Shown here one piece after another: positions 35,276-44,089 of a stretch of DNA of 64,000 nt. How positions within the stretch are numbered: the stretch's first letter is position 1; the number at the start of each line of letters is the position of its first letter. A program made the translations under genes and the position numbers. The stretch comes from Rhodococcus sp. W8901. GTDB lineage: Bacteria; Actinomycetota; Actinomycetes; Mycobacteriales; Mycobacteriaceae. Below the pieces are notes generated by a model. The model worked only from the letters and a program-made list of their open reading frames with translations. It did not search any database and was not told where the DNA came from. The stretch lies in the NCBI RefSeq assembly GCF_013348805.1, contig NZ_CP054690.1, forward strand, positions 1,240,001-1,304,000, written 5' to 3'.

Positions 35276-37669
35276 TCAGACCATGTCGTTTTTCTGCAAC
35301 CAACGCAAGGTAGGCCAGCCACAGAAGACCGGCAGCCAACACGTCAGGACGCGGTACAGCAGTACGGACGGTACCGCGATCCCCACGGGCAGCCCGAAAG
35401 CGGTGAGGCCACCGATGAGTGCGGCTTCCACGGCGCCGACACCGCCCGGCGTCGGCGCAGCCGAGGCGAGGGTGCCGCCGATCATCGTGACGATCGTGAC
35501 GGTGACGAACGTGGTGCCGCCGCCGAACGCCTCGACGCTGGCCCACAGGGCGAGCGCGGCGCCGAGGGTGGTGCCCGCGCTGCCGAGCACGATCAGCAGG
35601 AATCGGCCCGGGCTGCGCGCCAGTTGGGTCAGCGACCCCAGCACCTCGGTGAGCTGTGGGCGGACCTCGTCGTTGAGCCAGCGTCGCGCCTTCGGGATGA
35701 ACATGAACGTGCCGATCGCACCGAGGGCGATGCCCGCGATGAGGTACAGCGTCGTGCCCTTGGGGACGAAGTGCGACAGGTCGGCGTCGCGCCCGGCCGC
35801 CACGCTGAAGAAGATCAGCAGCGCGATGTGGGTGACCACCTGCACGGTCTGCTGCAGCGCCACGGCCGCCGTGGCGCGGACCGTGCCGAGACCGCCCTTC
35901 TGCAGGAAACGCACGCTCAGTGCGAGCCCGCCGACGCCGGCCGGGGTGGTGGTGGCGGCGAACGTGTTCGCCACCTGCATGATCAGCAGGTCCCGGTAGC
36001 GCACGAGCTCGGATGCGCACGCCCACAGTGCCGCCGCCGCCCCGACGTAGGTGAGTGCCGACACCACCAGCCCGGCCAGTGCCCACCACCAGTTCGCCGT
36101 CTTCAGTTCGGTGAGGAACGTGGGGACCTGGCTGATGAACGGGTACGCGACGTAGACCAGGCCGATCAGCAGCACCAGCTGGATGATCTGGTTCCGGGTG
36201 AAGCGGGTGACCTGTTCGGGCGCGATCTTCTCGATGTCGGTCTGCCGGCCCACCTCGTCGCGGATCGCCGAGAGCATCGCCGACGAATCGGGGACGTGTT
36301 TGCGCAGCCGCGACGGCATCGCCGACTTGGTGAGCCGACCCGACGCGGCGAGGATCCGGTCGCGGCCCTGAGCGTCCAGTGCGGCCCGCACGGCCGGTTC
36401 CACGCCGAACAACGCTGCCGTGGTCAGCAGCAACTGCGCGGTGTCGGAGAGGACCTGTGCCTCGGTCGGCCCGAGCTCGGCGTACGCGAACCCGTCGAAC
36501 AGGGCGCGGCCGTCGTCGATCCGGATCTCGCTCGCCCGCAGGTCTCCATGGGTGATCTGGTTGGTGTGGAGTTCGCCGAGCGATCGCCACATCATCTCGA
36601 GCAGGGTGTCGCGGGGTTCCGGGTGATCGGTGGCCAGCGTCGCGACGGGGGCGCCGTAGGAGACGGGGTGCGCGTACAGCTGCCATCCACGGTCCAGGGC
36701 GGACACCGCGATCGGCTTGGACGCCGCCAGGCCCGCATCGGCGACCGCGATGCCCATCAGGGCGCGGTGCTCGACGGCCCGCGCGAGCGACGCGTGCACC
36801 GGTGCACTCTCGCTGCTGCGCAGCGCCAGCCACTGCGAGACCTGTCGGATCGCGCCGCGGCTGCGCTGATTCTGTCCGTACAGTTCGACGATCAGTTCGG
36901 GCTCTCCGTCGTCGCGCGAGGCGCCGAGGATCAGCGGACCGCTGCCGGCCGGGGCGATCACCCGGAACGCGGTGATGCGGTGACCGAGCCGCTCCAGCGA
37001 TTCCACCGCGGACTCGAGCGGCACCTCCAACGCCGGCGTGCCGACCACCAGGACGATGACGGCGCCGACCAGGTAGCCGACCGCCAGCCCCAGCATCGAG
37101 CGCGCGGGCACGATGGAGCTGACGATCAGGTGGATCGGCGCGAACGCCAGCAGCAGCGCCCACCACAGTCGCCGCCACCGCTTCGGCAGCCACGGCCCCG
37201 ACACCGTCAGGACGGCCGCGAGCATCGCGATCCAGCGGGGGTCGTCGAGGAACTGGGACAGGAACGTGTTGAGGCGGTCCGAGACGTCGAGGTGCCACTG
37301 CGGAGCGGCCAGCCCGGTCCCGGTGAACGACAGTGCGAGCCCCGCGATCAGCCCGGCCGCGGCGTAGCCGGCCAGCAGCTTCCAGCGGCGTCCGACGATC
37401 AGCTGGATCAGGATCGCGAACGGCAGCGCGAGGATCGCGACCCCGTACAGGAGATAGACGGTGTCCGAGACCCCTGGCGACAGGATGCCGACGATGTCGG
37501 ACACCGACGTCTCGAGCGCGTCCCATTCGCTGCGGGTGATCACCGAACCGGCGATGACCGCGCCGAGCAGGGTCAGCGCGATGACCACCCGCAGGATGTC
37601 GCTCGTGCGCCGGACCAACGGCTGCAGGAGGCTGCCGGTGACCGGGATGTCGCGCCCGTCAACTCGCAA
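35276..37669 (-). CDS. YbhN/LPG-synthase-TM flippase-like protein with embedded kinase-like domain
   Basis: 797 residues. About six hydrophobic segments occupy 25-210; a soluble domain spans about 215-460; the C-terminal third (465-797) is a UPF0104/YbhN lysylphosphatidylglycerol-synthase-type membrane domain (NTFAATTTPAGVGGLALSVR, ASAAPTPGGVGAVEAALIGG). The soluble domain has a kinase-like catalytic loop HGDLRASE (374-381) and DGF (392-394), but the position normally Asn is Glu381 and DFG is altered, suggesting a pseudokinase. The most probable start is TTG 37669, overlapping the prrB stop region. Mycobacterial relatives are uncharacterised; lipid translocation is inferred. Confidence 0.85.
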   Translation of the reverse strand: MRVDGRDIPVTGSLLQPLVRRTSDILRVVIALTLLGAVIAGSVITRSEWDALETSVSDIVGILSPGVSDTVYLLYGVAILALPFAILIQLIVGRRWKLLAGYAAAGLIAGLALSFTGTGLAAPQWHLDVSDRLNTFLSQFLDDPRWIAMLAAVLTVSGPWLPKRWRRLWWALLLAFAPIHLIVSSIVPARSMLGLAVGYLVGAVIVLVVGTPALEVPLESAVESLERLGHRITAFRVIAPAGSGPLILGASRDDGEPELIVELYGQNQRSRGAIRQVSQWLALRSSESAPVHASLARAVEHRALMGIAVADAGLAASKPIAVSALDRGWQLYAHPVSYGAPVATLATDHPEPRDTLLEMMWRSLGELHTNQITHGDLRASEIRIDDGRALFDGFAYAELGPTEAQVLSDTAQLLLTTAALFGVEPAVRAALDAQGRDRILAASGRLTKSAMPSRLRKHVPDSSAMLSAIRDEVGRQTDIEKIAPEQVTRFTRNQIIQLVLLIGLVYVAYPFISQVPTFLTELKTANWWWALAGLVVSALTYVGAAAALWACASELVRYRDLLIMQVANTFAATTTPAGVGGLALSVRFLQKGGLGTVRATAAVALQQTVQVVTHIALLIFFSVAAGRDADLSHFVPKGTTLYLIAGIALGAIGTFMFIPKARRWLNDEVRPQLTEVLGSLTQLARSPGRFLLIVLGSAGTTLGAALALWASVEAFGGGTTFVTVTIVTMIGGTLASAAPTPGGVGAVEAALIGGLTAFGLPVGIAVPSVLLYRVLTCWLPVFCGWPTLRWLQKNDMV

Positions 37670-38966
37670 GGGACACCACCAGTCGCACGCCGCCGAGCGG
37701 GCTGTCCTCGAACCGCGCCCGGCCCCCGTGGAGGTGGGCCTGCTGAGCTATCAACGCGAGGCCCAGTCCGGACCCGCCCTTCGCGGCGCCGCTGCCGCGT
37801 CGGAAGCGTTCGAACACCTCGGTTCGTTCCTCCTCGGGAATGCCGGTGCCGTCGTCGTCGACGGTGACGGTGACGGTGCCTGGCGCGTCCCGGCCTGCGC
37901 CGATCGACACGTGTCGCGCGCCGCCGTGACGGAAGGCGTTGGCGATGGCGTTGTCGAGCGCCAGCCGCAGTCCCGCCGGCAGTCCTCGCAGCACGAGACC
38001 GGGTGGGGCGTCGACCGTCACGGTGAGGCCGGGGTGCTGACGCTGTGCGTCCTCGGCGGCGAGGTCGCACAGCTCCGTCAGATCGGTGTCGACATGGTCC
38101 TTCTCGCTGGACAGTTCGCCCGACGCGAGGCGCTCGAGCGCGGTGAGGGTCGCCTCGACGCGACCCTGGGTGCGGATGAGGTCGCCGAGGATCTCGGCGC
38201 GCTGGTCGTCGGACAGATCGAGCGTGTCGAGCACCTCGAGGTCGGTCCGCATCGCGGTGAGCGGGGTTCGCAGTTCGTGTGCGGAGGCGGCCGCGAAGTC
38301 GCGCGCGGTGTCGAGGGCGGCGGCGGTGCGGGACTGCGCATCGGAGACGTCCTGCAGCATCGCGCCGGCGGCCGCGGCCAGTTCGTCGGCCTCGCGGACC
38401 CCGGACGCGGCGGTGGCGAGGTCGCGGTCGCGGCGGCTCACCCGATGGGTCAGTTCGACCAGGGGCCGCACCGCCCGCCCACCGAAGATCCAGCCGAGGC
38501 CGCCCGCGGCGACGATCGCGAGCACACCCACGAGCGCGACCTGCTGCTGTTGTTCGGTCGTCGGATCCTGCGCCTCCGCGAGCGGAACGGCCACAGACAG
38601 CAGCGCCGTGGATTCGGGCCCGAGCGGGGCGGTGAAGGTTCGGAACGGGGTGCCGCCGACGTCGACGGTGTGCGACCCGAGGTCGAGCGCGGGAAGCCGG
38701 CTCGACGTGCTGGAGACGACCTTGTCGCCCGCCCGGATCGTGACCGCGAACGCTCCGCCGTCGCCGAGGACGTTGAGGAACGGTGCGGCGGCGGGCGCGT
38801 TGACGACCAGCACCCGCGACGCGGTCTCGAGGCGTCGGTCCAGTTGCTGCAGGTTGTTCCGCGCGATCGCGAGCGCGAGGTAGACGCCGACGGCGGCGAC
38901 GATGATCGTCGCTCCCAGTGCCGTCGCCATCGCGACCCGCGCGCGCAGCGAATGCGGGCGACTCAC
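37659..38966 (-). CDS. prrB: Sensor histidine kinase PrrB
   Basis: 435 residues. TM1 at about 11-35, an extracellular sensor domain of ~100 residues, TM2 at about 142-162, HAMP, then the phosphoacceptor helix with H230 in [15 protein letters not shown]. ATPase boxes: [11 protein letters not shown] (N), [12 protein letters not shown] (G1) and [10 protein letters not shown] (G2). Length, order and its overlap with a PrrA-type regulator identify it as PrrB (Rv0902c), needed for early intracellular adaptation and respiratory control in mycobacteria. GTG start overlaps the prrA stop (GTGA). The 3' end overlaps the following flippase-like gene. Confidence 0.92.
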   Translation of the reverse strand: MSRPHSLRARVAMATALGATIIVAAVGVYLALAIARNNLQQLDRRLETASRVLVVNAPAAAPFLNVLGDGGAFAVTIRAGDKVVSSTSSRLPALDLGSHTVDVGGTPFRTFTAPLGPESTALLSVAVPLAEAQDPTTEQQQQVALVGVLAIVAAGGLGWIFGGRAVRPLVELTHRVSRRDRDLATAASGVREADELAAAAGAMLQDVSDAQSRTAAALDTARDFAAASAHELRTPLTAMRTDLEVLDTLDLSDDQRAEILGDLIRTQGRVEATLTALERLASGELSSEKDHVDTDLTELCDLAAEDAQRQHPGLTVTVDAPPGLVLRGLPAGLRLALDNAIANAFRHGGARHVSIGAGRDAPGTVTVTVDDDGTGIPEEERTEVFERFRRGSGAAKGGSGLGLALIAQQAHLHGGRARFEDSPLGGVRLVVSLAS

Positions 38967-39661
38967 GCCGGTTCCCGGAGAACGAATCCCACGCCGCGCA
39001 CCGTGTGCAGCAGCCTCGGTGTGCCGTCGGTTTCGAACTTGCGCCGCAGGTAGCCGACGAAGACGTCGACGACGTTGGTGTCGGCGACGAAGTCGTAGCC
39101 CCACACCAGATCCAGTAGCCGTTCCCGGCTGAGCACGACGCCGGCGTTGCGGGCCAGCACCTCGAGCAGCTCGAATTCCCGCTTGGTCAGCGGAATCTCG
39201 GTGTCGTCGAGCCACACGCGGCGGCCCGAGAGGTCGATGGACAGGGGGCCGACGGTCAGCGGCGGCTCGGTGCCGGGGCCGGCGGCGGCCGAGCGGCGTC
39301 GCAGCATCGCGCGGATCCGGGCGACGAGTTCGGCCAGGACGAACGGTTTGACGAGGTAGTCGTCCGCGCCGGATTCGAGGCCCGCGATGCGGTCGTCGAC
39401 CGAGCTGCGGGCGCTGAGTACACAGATCGGGATGTCGTTGCCCATCCCGCGCAGCGCCGTGACCACACCGGTGCCGTCGAGCACGGGCATGTTCATGTCG
39501 AGCACGAGAGCGTCGGGCTCGACGTCGGCGATCACCCGCAGCGCGATCGCGCCGTCGGCCGCGGTGAGAACGGTGAATCCGGACAGCCGCAGCCCACGCT
39601 CGAGTGAGGCGAGAACATCCTGGTCGTCGTCCACGACCAGGACCGTCGCGGGTGTGGTCAC
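38963..39661 (-). CDS. prrA: Response regulator PrrA
   Basis: 232 residues, OmpR/PhoB class. Receiver domain with acidic pocket DDDQD (11-15), phospho-acceptor D55 ([13 protein letters not shown]) and K in LVKPF; DNA-binding winged helix with [17 protein letters not shown] and [15 protein letters not shown]. Very similar to mycobacterial PrrA, including [23 protein letters not shown] start at 39661. First gene of the prrA-prrB operon. Confidence 0.95.
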   Translation of the reverse strand: MTTPATVLVVDDDQDVLASLERGLRLSGFTVLTAADGAIALRVIADVEPDALVLDMNMPVLDGTGVVTALRGMGNDIPICVLSARSSVDDRIAGLESGADDYLVKPFVLAELVARIRAMLRRRSAAAGPGTEPPLTVGPLSIDLSGRRVWLDDTEIPLTKREFELLEVLARNAGVVLSRERLLDLVWGYDFVADTNVVDVFVGYLRRKFETDGTPRLLHTVRGVGFVLREPA

Positions 39662-39705
39662 GTGAGCATTGTGCCTGGAACGAGGGTCCGATTCGTGCAT
39701 GATCG

Positions 39706-40158
39706 TCACCGGTCCGATTCCGGTGGCTGCAGGTGTCGGTGCGTGATGAGCACGTCCGCCACGCGCACGAATGCCTCCAGATCCGCGGCGGGGACACCGT
39801 CGAAAAGGTCGTGCGCGGCCTGCTGCCGCAGTTCCCGGATCCGCGCGGCGTCGGTGTGTCCGCGCTCGGTGAGGGCGACGATGTGGGCGCGGCGGTCGGT
39901 CGGATGGGGGTCACGCCGCAGGTGACCGGACTTCTCGAGCGCGTCGACCAGGGCGGTGACCTGGCGGGTGCTGCAGCGCAGGACGCTCGCGAGGTCGCGC
40001 TGCGTCATCGGCGGATTCTCGAGGACGTACAGCAGGGCGCGGGTGCGTGCCGTCGTCAGCCCGAAGGTGCGCATACCTGCAGCCGTCGACGACGACAGGT
40101 GCTCGGCCAGAAGGTAGGCGCGAGCCAGCGCATCGCGAGTGTCGGGGGTGTCGGGCAC
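39706..40158 (-). CDS. MarR-family transcriptional regulator
   Basis: 150 residues with a winged helix: [35 protein letters not shown] and wing [18 protein letters not shown] perfect dyad sits 21-35 bases upstream of the start, so it likely represses itself. It is on the same strand as prrA, 44 bases upstream, and read-through into prrA-prrB is possible. Ligand unknown. Confidence 0.87.
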   Translation of the reverse strand: MPDTPDTRDALARAYLLAEHLSSSTAAGMRTFGLTTARTRALLYVLENPPMTQRDLASVLRCSTRQVTALVDALEKSGHLRRDPHPTDRRAHIVALTERGHTDAARIRELRQQAAHDLFDGVPAADLEAFVRVADVLITHRHLQPPESDR

Positions 40159-40178
40159 GGCGATGATGCTAATTCATT

Positions 40179-40193
40179 GTGAACACTGTTCAC
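40179..40193. promoter_or_regulatory. Operator-like palindrome upstream of the MarR gene
   Basis: GTGAACACTGTTCAC has perfect 7-base arms around a single central base. It is AT-richer than its surroundings and lies in the promoter region of the minus-strand MarR gene, between it and the end of the FAH gene. Confidence 0.6.
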
Positions 40194-40214
40194 GAACCGT
40201 GCCCGACGGCCGGG

Positions 40215-41060
40215 TCACTGCACGCAGCGCTGCACCAGGGCGCCGATGCCCTCGATCCGAGTGGTGACGACGTTGCCGGGGACGAGGAAGCGCTGCGGGC
40301 TGCGTCCCACGCCCACGCCGGCCGGGGTGCCGGTGAACACGATGTCGCCGGGGCGCAGGGTGCACACCGCCGACAGGTGCGCGATCAACTCCGCGACCGG
40401 GAACATCATCTGCGAGGTGCGGCCCGACTGGACCGTCTCGCCGTCGATCTCGCACGTGATCGCGAGGTCGGTCGGGTCGGCGAACTCGTCCGGGGTGACC
40501 AGCCACGGGCCGGTCGGCCCGAAGCCGGGGTGCGACTTGGCCAGCGAGAACTGCGGTGCGGGGCCGGTCATCTGGGAGGTCCGCTCCGAGAAGTCCTGTC
40601 CGACAGTGAGCCCGGCGACGTGTGCCCACGCATCGGCCGCCGCCACGTCGGTCGCCTCGCGGCCGATGACGGCCACCAGTTCCACCTCCCAGTCGACGGT
40701 GTCGGTGGGCAGGCGCAGGTCCGTCTCGGGGCCGGTGAGGCAGCTCGCGAACTTGGTGAAGGTGGGCGGCGCGTCCGGCGCGTCGAGGCCCGTCTCCGCC
40801 GCGTGGTCCCGGTAGTTGAGGCCGATCGCGAACACCTGACTCGGCGCCGGAGATGGGGCGCCGAGGTCGCGGACCTCGAACGGGGCGCCGGAGGTGGTGA
40901 CCGTGGCGGTGTCGGCGGCCGCCCACGTCGTGAAGGCCTCCCACTCGGCGTAGATGGCGGGCAGGTCGGGGCCGAAGCGTCCCGCGCTGGCGGTGTGGAT
41001 GTCGACGGCCAGGTGTCCGTCGACGAGAACTGCTCGTCCGGAGAGGTTGGCGATGCGCAC
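40215..41060 (-). CDS. Fumarylacetoacetate hydrolase family protein
   Basis: 281 residues. FAH fold motifs: FAIGLNYRDHAAETG (start of the catalytic domain), WEVELVAVIGREATDV with the metal-binding Glu, VAGLTVGQDFSER, and the C-terminal PGDIVFTGTPAGVGVG. Members hydrolyse or decarboxylate acylpyruvates and 2-oxo-hydroxy acids from aromatic degradation, using Mg or Mn. The exact substrate is unclear. GTG 41060 gives VRIANLSGRAVLV; GTG 41069 is an alternative. Divergent from a GntR regulator with a 112-base AT-rich shared region. Confidence 0.9.
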   Translation of the reverse strand: MRIANLSGRAVLVDGHLAVDIHTASAGRFGPDLPAIYAEWEAFTTWAAADTATVTTSGAPFEVRDLGAPSPAPSQVFAIGLNYRDHAAETGLDAPDAPPTFTKFASCLTGPETDLRLPTDTVDWEVELVAVIGREATDVAAADAWAHVAGLTVGQDFSERTSQMTGPAPQFSLAKSHPGFGPTGPWLVTPDEFADPTDLAITCEIDGETVQSGRTSQMMFPVAELIAHLSAVCTLRPGDIVFTGTPAGVGVGRSPQRFLVPGNVVTTRIEGIGALVQRCVQ

Positions 41061-41172
41061 GGTCGTCACGTCCTGTCTGTGGTCGGGTGTGGACAGTAGA
41101 TCCGAGAAATATCGGAAAAGCAATATAATTTCGAAACTTGACTCTCGATTCGCATCGTCCTGTACTTGCGGA
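41061..41172. promoter_or_regulatory. Divergent promoter region between FAH and GntR genes
   Basis: The central part is unusually AT-rich for this genome (41105-41140). It holds an inverted repeat TCCGA-N6-TCGGA (41101-41116) and TATAAT at 41124-41129. Either could belong to the promoter/operator of one or both divergent genes; I cannot place a matching -35 box. Confidence 0.4.
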
Positions 41173-41835
41173 ATGGCACGAGCGAGCGGAACCCGCGCTG
41201 ACGAGATCCACGCGCGGCTGCGAGCGGACATCCTCGGAGGTGTGCTCGCGCCGGGGGAGAAGCTCGCGTTCGGCCAGTTGCAGGCCCGCTACGACGCGAG
41301 CACCGGCGTCCTGCGGGAAGTCCTGCCCCGCCTCGTCGAGCGGGGGCTCGCGGTCTCCGAGGCGCAGCTCGGCTTCCGCGTGGTGCCGGTGTCCGTACCG
41401 GACCTGTTGGAGCTCACCGAGACCCGCGTGTTCGTCGAATCCGAGGCGCTGCGGCAGTCGATCGCGCACGGCGACGTCGAATGGGAGTCGGCGGTGCTCG
41501 CGGCGCGGCACACCCTCGCGCGGACGGCGGCCGTGGACGCGGACGGCAGGGTCGCCGAGGCGTGGCTGTCGGCGCACGGCAACTTCCACGGCGCACTCCT
41601 GCGCGCGTGTCCCAACGGGCGCCTGGTCCGAATCGCCGAATCGCTGCGCGACGTCTCGGAGGTGTACCGCTGCTGGAGTGTTCGCAGTGCAGAGTCCGAG
41701 AAACGCGACGTCGACGCCGAGCACGGACGGATCGCCGCGGCCGCCGTCGAACGGGACGTGGACCGCGCGGTGGACGAACTGCGACGGCACATCGAGTCGA
41801 CGACTGCGCTGCTGATCGCCGGGGTGGACGCGTGA
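41173..41835 (+). CDS. GntR-family transcriptional regulator (FCD type)
   Basis: 220 residues. N-terminal winged helix: IHARLRADILGGVLAPGEKL, AFGQLQARYDASTGVLREVL and PRLVERGLAVSEAQLGFRV. The C-terminal all-helical effector domain fits the FCD class, with TRVFVESEALRQSI and AHGNFHGALLRACPN supplying likely metal-binding residues. It probably controls the divergent FAH gene in response to an organic acid. Its stop overlaps the start of the BlaI-type gene (GTGA), an unusual coupling of two regulators. Confidence 0.88.
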   Translation: MARASGTRADEIHARLRADILGGVLAPGEKLAFGQLQARYDASTGVLREVLPRLVERGLAVSEAQLGFRVVPVSVPDLLELTETRVFVESEALRQSIAHGDVEWESAVLAARHTLARTAAVDADGRVAEAWLSAHGNFHGALLRACPNGRLVRIAESLRDVSEVYRCWSVRSAESEKRDVDAEHGRIAAAAVERDVDRAVDELRRHIESTTALLIAGVDA

Positions 41836-42209
41836 TCGGGCTCGGCGACCTCGAGACCGCGGTGATGGACGTGCTGTGGAGCGTGGACGAATCGGTGCGG
41901 GTGCGGGACGTGATGGATCGACTGCAGTCGCCGCGGCCGCTCGCGTACACCACCGTGATGACCGTCCTCGACAACCTGCACACCAAGGGCATGGCGTCGC
42001 GGCAACGCGTCGGACGGGCCTATCGATATCGCGCCACCCGCAGCCGGGAGGAGACCGCGGCCGATCTGGTTCGTCAGGTGCTCCGGTCGAGCGGTGACGC
42101 CGAGCAGGTCATGCTGCACTTCGCGAACTCCGCCTCGGAGGACGAGTCGAGGATCCTGCGTCGGGCCGCGCGGCGTACACAGACGCGCCGACCGGGTGGC
42201 GTCGGGTGA
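41832..42209 (+). CDS. BlaI/MecI/CopY-family repressor
   Basis: 125 residues, Penicillinase_R family (PF03965). LGDLETAVMDVLWSVDESVR and YTTVMTVLDNLHTKGMASRQ are the typical winged-helix blocks, with dimerisation helices after VGRAYRYRATRSREET. Such repressors bind short TAC/GTA dyads and in known systems are inactivated by proteolysis signalled by a partner M56 peptidase, which is encoded next (overlap GTGA). No beta-lactamase gene is in the window. A TACTA/TAGTA-containing dyad 1 kb downstream, in front of the DsbA gene, is a candidate target. Confidence 0.9.
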   Translation: MIGLGDLETAVMDVLWSVDESVRVRDVMDRLQSPRPLAYTTVMTVLDNLHTKGMASRQRVGRAYRYRATRSREETAADLVRQVLRSSGDAEQVMLHFANSASEDESRILRRAARRTQTRRPGGVG

Positions 42210-43159
42210 TCGCCGCGATCGGCCTCACGGTCGCCGCGGTGGTGCTCGGGTTCGCGGCGCCGCACTGGCTCGGCCTGCTCGCGGCACCCCACCGGCACCC
42301 ACGGGTGGCCCTCGCGGCATGGCTGTCGTCGCAGGCGTTGTTCGTCGGTGTGGTGGCGGCCGTGCCCCTCGTCCTCTGGGTGCGGCCGGGGGACCGCTGG
42401 CACCTCCTGCCGTCGTCGACGCTGTCGTGTGTCAACTCCCTGCGCCGGAACGGCACTGTTCCTTGGTTTTCCGCGGTCGAGGCAACGCTCTGGGGCGCCG
42501 GTCTGCTGGTGCTCGGACGGATCGTGGTCGTCGTCTCGCGGGCTCTGCTCCGCCATCGCCGAGTCACCGAGGAGCACGCGTCGGTGTTGCGTCTGGTGGG
42601 CCGGCCCACCGTGACCGACGGCGACGACGTCTTCCACCTCGTCGGGCAGGGCGTCGCGGCGTACAGCATCGGCGGCCGCTCCCCGGCGATCGTGTTGGGA
42701 ACCGGTGTACGCGAACTCGATCCGTCGGCCCGGGCGGCGGTCCTGGCCCACGAACGCGCCCATCTGACCGGGCGTCACCACCTGCTGGTGGCGTGGGCAG
42801 ACGCACTGGATGCTGCCGTCCCGTTCGTCCCGGTGGCGCGGGTGGGGGCAACGTGGATTCGTGTGCTGGTGGAGTTGTCCGCGGACCGTCACGCCGCCGC
42901 GTCGTGCGGTTCGGGAGCGGTGTGCGCCGCGCTCGAGAGTTGGCACGGCGAGGCGCGGGACCCTCGGCCGGCGGCGATGTCGGCCGCGGGCTTCGTCGAG
43001 GATCGGGTGGTGTGGCTCTCGGGACTGCGCGCGCCGCGTCGTGGAGCGCAGGTCCTGCACTATCCGCTCGCGCTCGCCCTGTCGGCGCTGCCGGTGCTGG
43101 CGACGTTCTCCGCCCTGGTCGCGGCGCTCGCGGCCTCCTGCGCGATCTTCGGCGGCTGA
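42206..43159 (+). CDS. M56-family membrane metallopeptidase (BlaR/MecR-like)
   Basis: 317 residues, three or four membrane helices, with the zinc motif H182-E183-R-A-H186 (VLAHERAHLTGRHH) and a downstream Glu region ELSADRHAA. It lacks a C-terminal penicillin-binding sensor domain, ending with a hydrophobic helix, as in most actinobacterial M56 proteins. The expected role is to relay an envelope signal and cause cleavage of the BlaI-type repressor. GTG start overlaps the blaI-like stop. Confidence 0.88.
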   Translation: MIAAIGLTVAAVVLGFAAPHWLGLLAAPHRHPRVALAAWLSSQALFVGVVAAVPLVLWVRPGDRWHLLPSSTLSCVNSLRRNGTVPWFSAVEATLWGAGLLVLGRIVVVVSRALLRHRRVTEEHASVLRLVGRPTVTDGDDVFHLVGQGVAAYSIGGRSPAIVLGTGVRELDPSARAAVLAHERAHLTGRHHLLVAWADALDAAVPFVPVARVGATWIRVLVELSADRHAAASCGSGAVCAALESWHGEARDPRPAAMSAAGFVEDRVVWLSGLRAPRRGAQVLHYPLALALSALPVLATFSALVAALAASCAIFGG

Positions 43160-43272
43160 CCCGTACCGGACCGCTCGGCCGGCGCGGTGCAGGCGGGTCC
43201 GCAGAGCAAATACCTCCCGCCGCTGAAGGTTTCGGTCACGGTGTGCCGATCCCGCTCGTCGGCGGAGGCCTC

Positions 43273-43299
43273 GGAACTACTAAGGATGATAGTAGTTCC
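43273..43299. promoter_or_regulatory. BlaI-type operator candidate upstream of dsbA-like gene
   Basis: Arms GGAACTACTA (43273-43282) and TAGTAGTTCC (43290-43299) are perfect inverse complements around a 7-base spacer. They contain ACTA/TAGT half sites of the kind used by BlaI/MecI/CopY repressors. The dyad is about 58 bases upstream of the DsbA-like start, and the repressor gene is just upstream. Confidence 0.6.
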
Positions 43300-43357
43300 A
43301 TGTACGATCACCGATTGGTAGTCGTGGGCGAGTGTGCATGGAACGAACGGAGGACGG

Positions 43358-44089
43358 ATGGCGTCGCGGAGCAAGCTCTTCGGGATCAGGCGGGACGTAT
43401 GGCTGCTCGGAGCGCTCGGCGTCGTCGCGCTCGTACTGGCCGGGGTTCTCGTGCTGGAACGGATGCGCACCACGGACGAGCCGACCTCGGCGGCGGTGGC
43501 AGCCACCGAAGGTCTCGAGGCCGGAATCGGGCCGGTCGGCGACATGGCCCGCCGGGTGGACGGCGACCCGTTGGCGCGCGGACCGGTCGACGCTCCGGTG
43601 GTGCTGGTCGTGTACTCGGACTATCGCTGCCCCTTCTGCGCGAAGTTCAGTCACGACACCGAACCCCAGCTCGTCGACAAGTACGTCGAGGCGGGAAAGC
43701 TGCGGATCGAATGGCGCGACCTGCCGATCTTCGGAGAGGAGTCGATGGTCGCCGCGCGGGCCGGCCGGGCCGCGGCCGCGCAGGGCAAGTTCTGGGAGTT
43801 CAACTCGGCTCTCTACGCCGCCGCGCCGGATCGCGGACATCCGACCTTCGACCAGGCCGCACTTCGGGGGTTCGCGGAACAGGCCGGTGTGCCGGACCTG
43901 GATCGCTTCGCGCGTGACGCCGCGGACACCTCGGTGGACACCGAGATCGCGTCGGACGTCATGGAGGCCAACATGATCGGAGTGTCGAGCACACCGTCGT
44001 TCGTGGTCGACGGCTATCCCGTGCTCGGCGCCCAGCCGCTGTCGGTCTTCGAGCAGTTGATCGCGAAGACCGGTGGGCAACTTCCGTGA
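43358..44089 (+). CDS. Membrane-anchored DsbA-family thiol:disulfide oxidoreductase
   Basis: 243 residues. One N-terminal membrane anchor (about 13-35) then a thioredoxin/DsbA domain with the active site C91-P-F-C94 (YSDYRCPFCAKFSHDTEP) and the cis-proline region GVSSTPSFVVDG. It acts outside the membrane to form or rearrange disulfides. RBS ACGGAGGACGG before the ATG at 43358. Its end overlaps the CcdA-like gene, which probably supplies or removes electrons for it. Confidence 0.9.
   Translation: MASRSKLFGIRRDVWLLGALGVVALVLAGVLVLERMRTTDEPTSAAVAATEGLEAGIGPVGDMARRVDGDPLARGPVDAPVVLVVYSDYRCPFCAKFSHDTEPQLVDKYVEAGKLRIEWRDLPIFGEESMVAARAGRAAAAQGKFWEFNSALYAAAPDRGHPTFDQAALRGFAEQAGVPDLDRFARDAADTSVDTEIASDVMEANMIGVSSTPSFVVDGYPVLGAQPLSVFEQLIAKTGGQLP

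Noticed and set aside
34832-37867. A 1011-codon open frame on the plus strand opposite the flippase-like gene
   Set aside because: Translation is Arg/Gln/Asp-rich low-complexity with no domain, and the minus strand carries a membrane protein with clear motifs. In high-GC DNA, antisense frames stay open by codon bias.
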